The notes beneath the pieces are model-generated. The model was not told the origin of the DNA, ran no database searches, and saw only the letters and a list, made by a program, of their open reading frames with translations. Position numbers and translations under genes: made by a program. A stretch of DNA of 12,929 nt, from positions 1-12,929 of the forward strand of contig CAUJJP010000145.1 of assembly GCA_963205525.1 (NCBI GenBank), read 5' to 3'. The stretch's first letter is position 1; every line of letters begins with the position of its first letter. Positions 12,928 to 12,929 of this stretch are shown here, one piece after another. The DNA comes from Pseudomonadota bacterium. Its GTDB lineage: Bacteria > Pseudomonadota > Gammaproteobacteria > Burkholderiales > Burkholderiaceae.

Positions 12928-12929
12928 GC

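Noticed and set aside
1..12929. tRNA, rRNA, CRISPR arrays, insertion sequences or phage genes
   Set aside because: None could be recognised; the only repeats are short hairpins, short direct repeats and the two small tandem arrays described.

Overview
This is a very GC-rich window that carries one nearly continuous, all-plus-strand flagellar and chemotaxis locus. The FlhDC master regulator, FlhF and an FlhG-like protein occur together with a cheY-cheZ pair, which suggests a motile betaproteobacterium (Burkholderiales or Rhodocyclales). That assignment rests on gene order and protein character, not on a search.

Layout. The window opens in the 3' part of a family-2 glycosyltransferase-type gene (1-582). 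About 490 bp without a convincing gene follows; it is probably the control region of flhDC. flhD (1076-1399) and flhC (1461-2012) come next, separated by a perfect 9-bp stem-loop, and the unit ends at a clear intrinsic terminator (2107-2136). The 95 bp before that terminator could be the 3' UTR of flhC or a small RNA. A methyltransferase with an N-terminal membrane region (2216-3067) follows, then motA, motB, cheY, cheZ, flhB, flhA, flhF, an flhG-like gene and fliA, which ends 2 bp before the window edge.

How the genes work together. FlhD and FlhC activate class II flagellar genes, FlhA and FlhB form part of the export gate, and FlhF with the FlhG-like protein probably sets flagellar place and number. 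FliA (sigma-28) then switches on late genes. Two sigma-28-type promoters with the same architecture (TCAA, 15 bp, GCCGATA) lie inside the 3' ends of the upstream coding regions. One faces motA and the other faces cheY, so the motor and chemotaxis genes appear to be driven directly by the sigma factor encoded at the end of the same locus. flhA-flhF and motB-cheY overlap by 4 nt, and flhB-flhA are 3 nt apart, which suggests translational coupling.

Most notable points: the FlhG-like protein keeps the FlhF-activating DQAxGLRRL motif but has no Walker A P-loop; there is a candidate small RNA with an exposed CCUCCU motif after flhC; the flhB ribosome binding site is folded into a hairpin; and the cheZ-flhB gap holds a perfect 12-bp inverted repeat and a four-copy 12-bp tandem repeat. 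No tRNA, rRNA, CRISPR array, insertion sequence or phage gene was seen.
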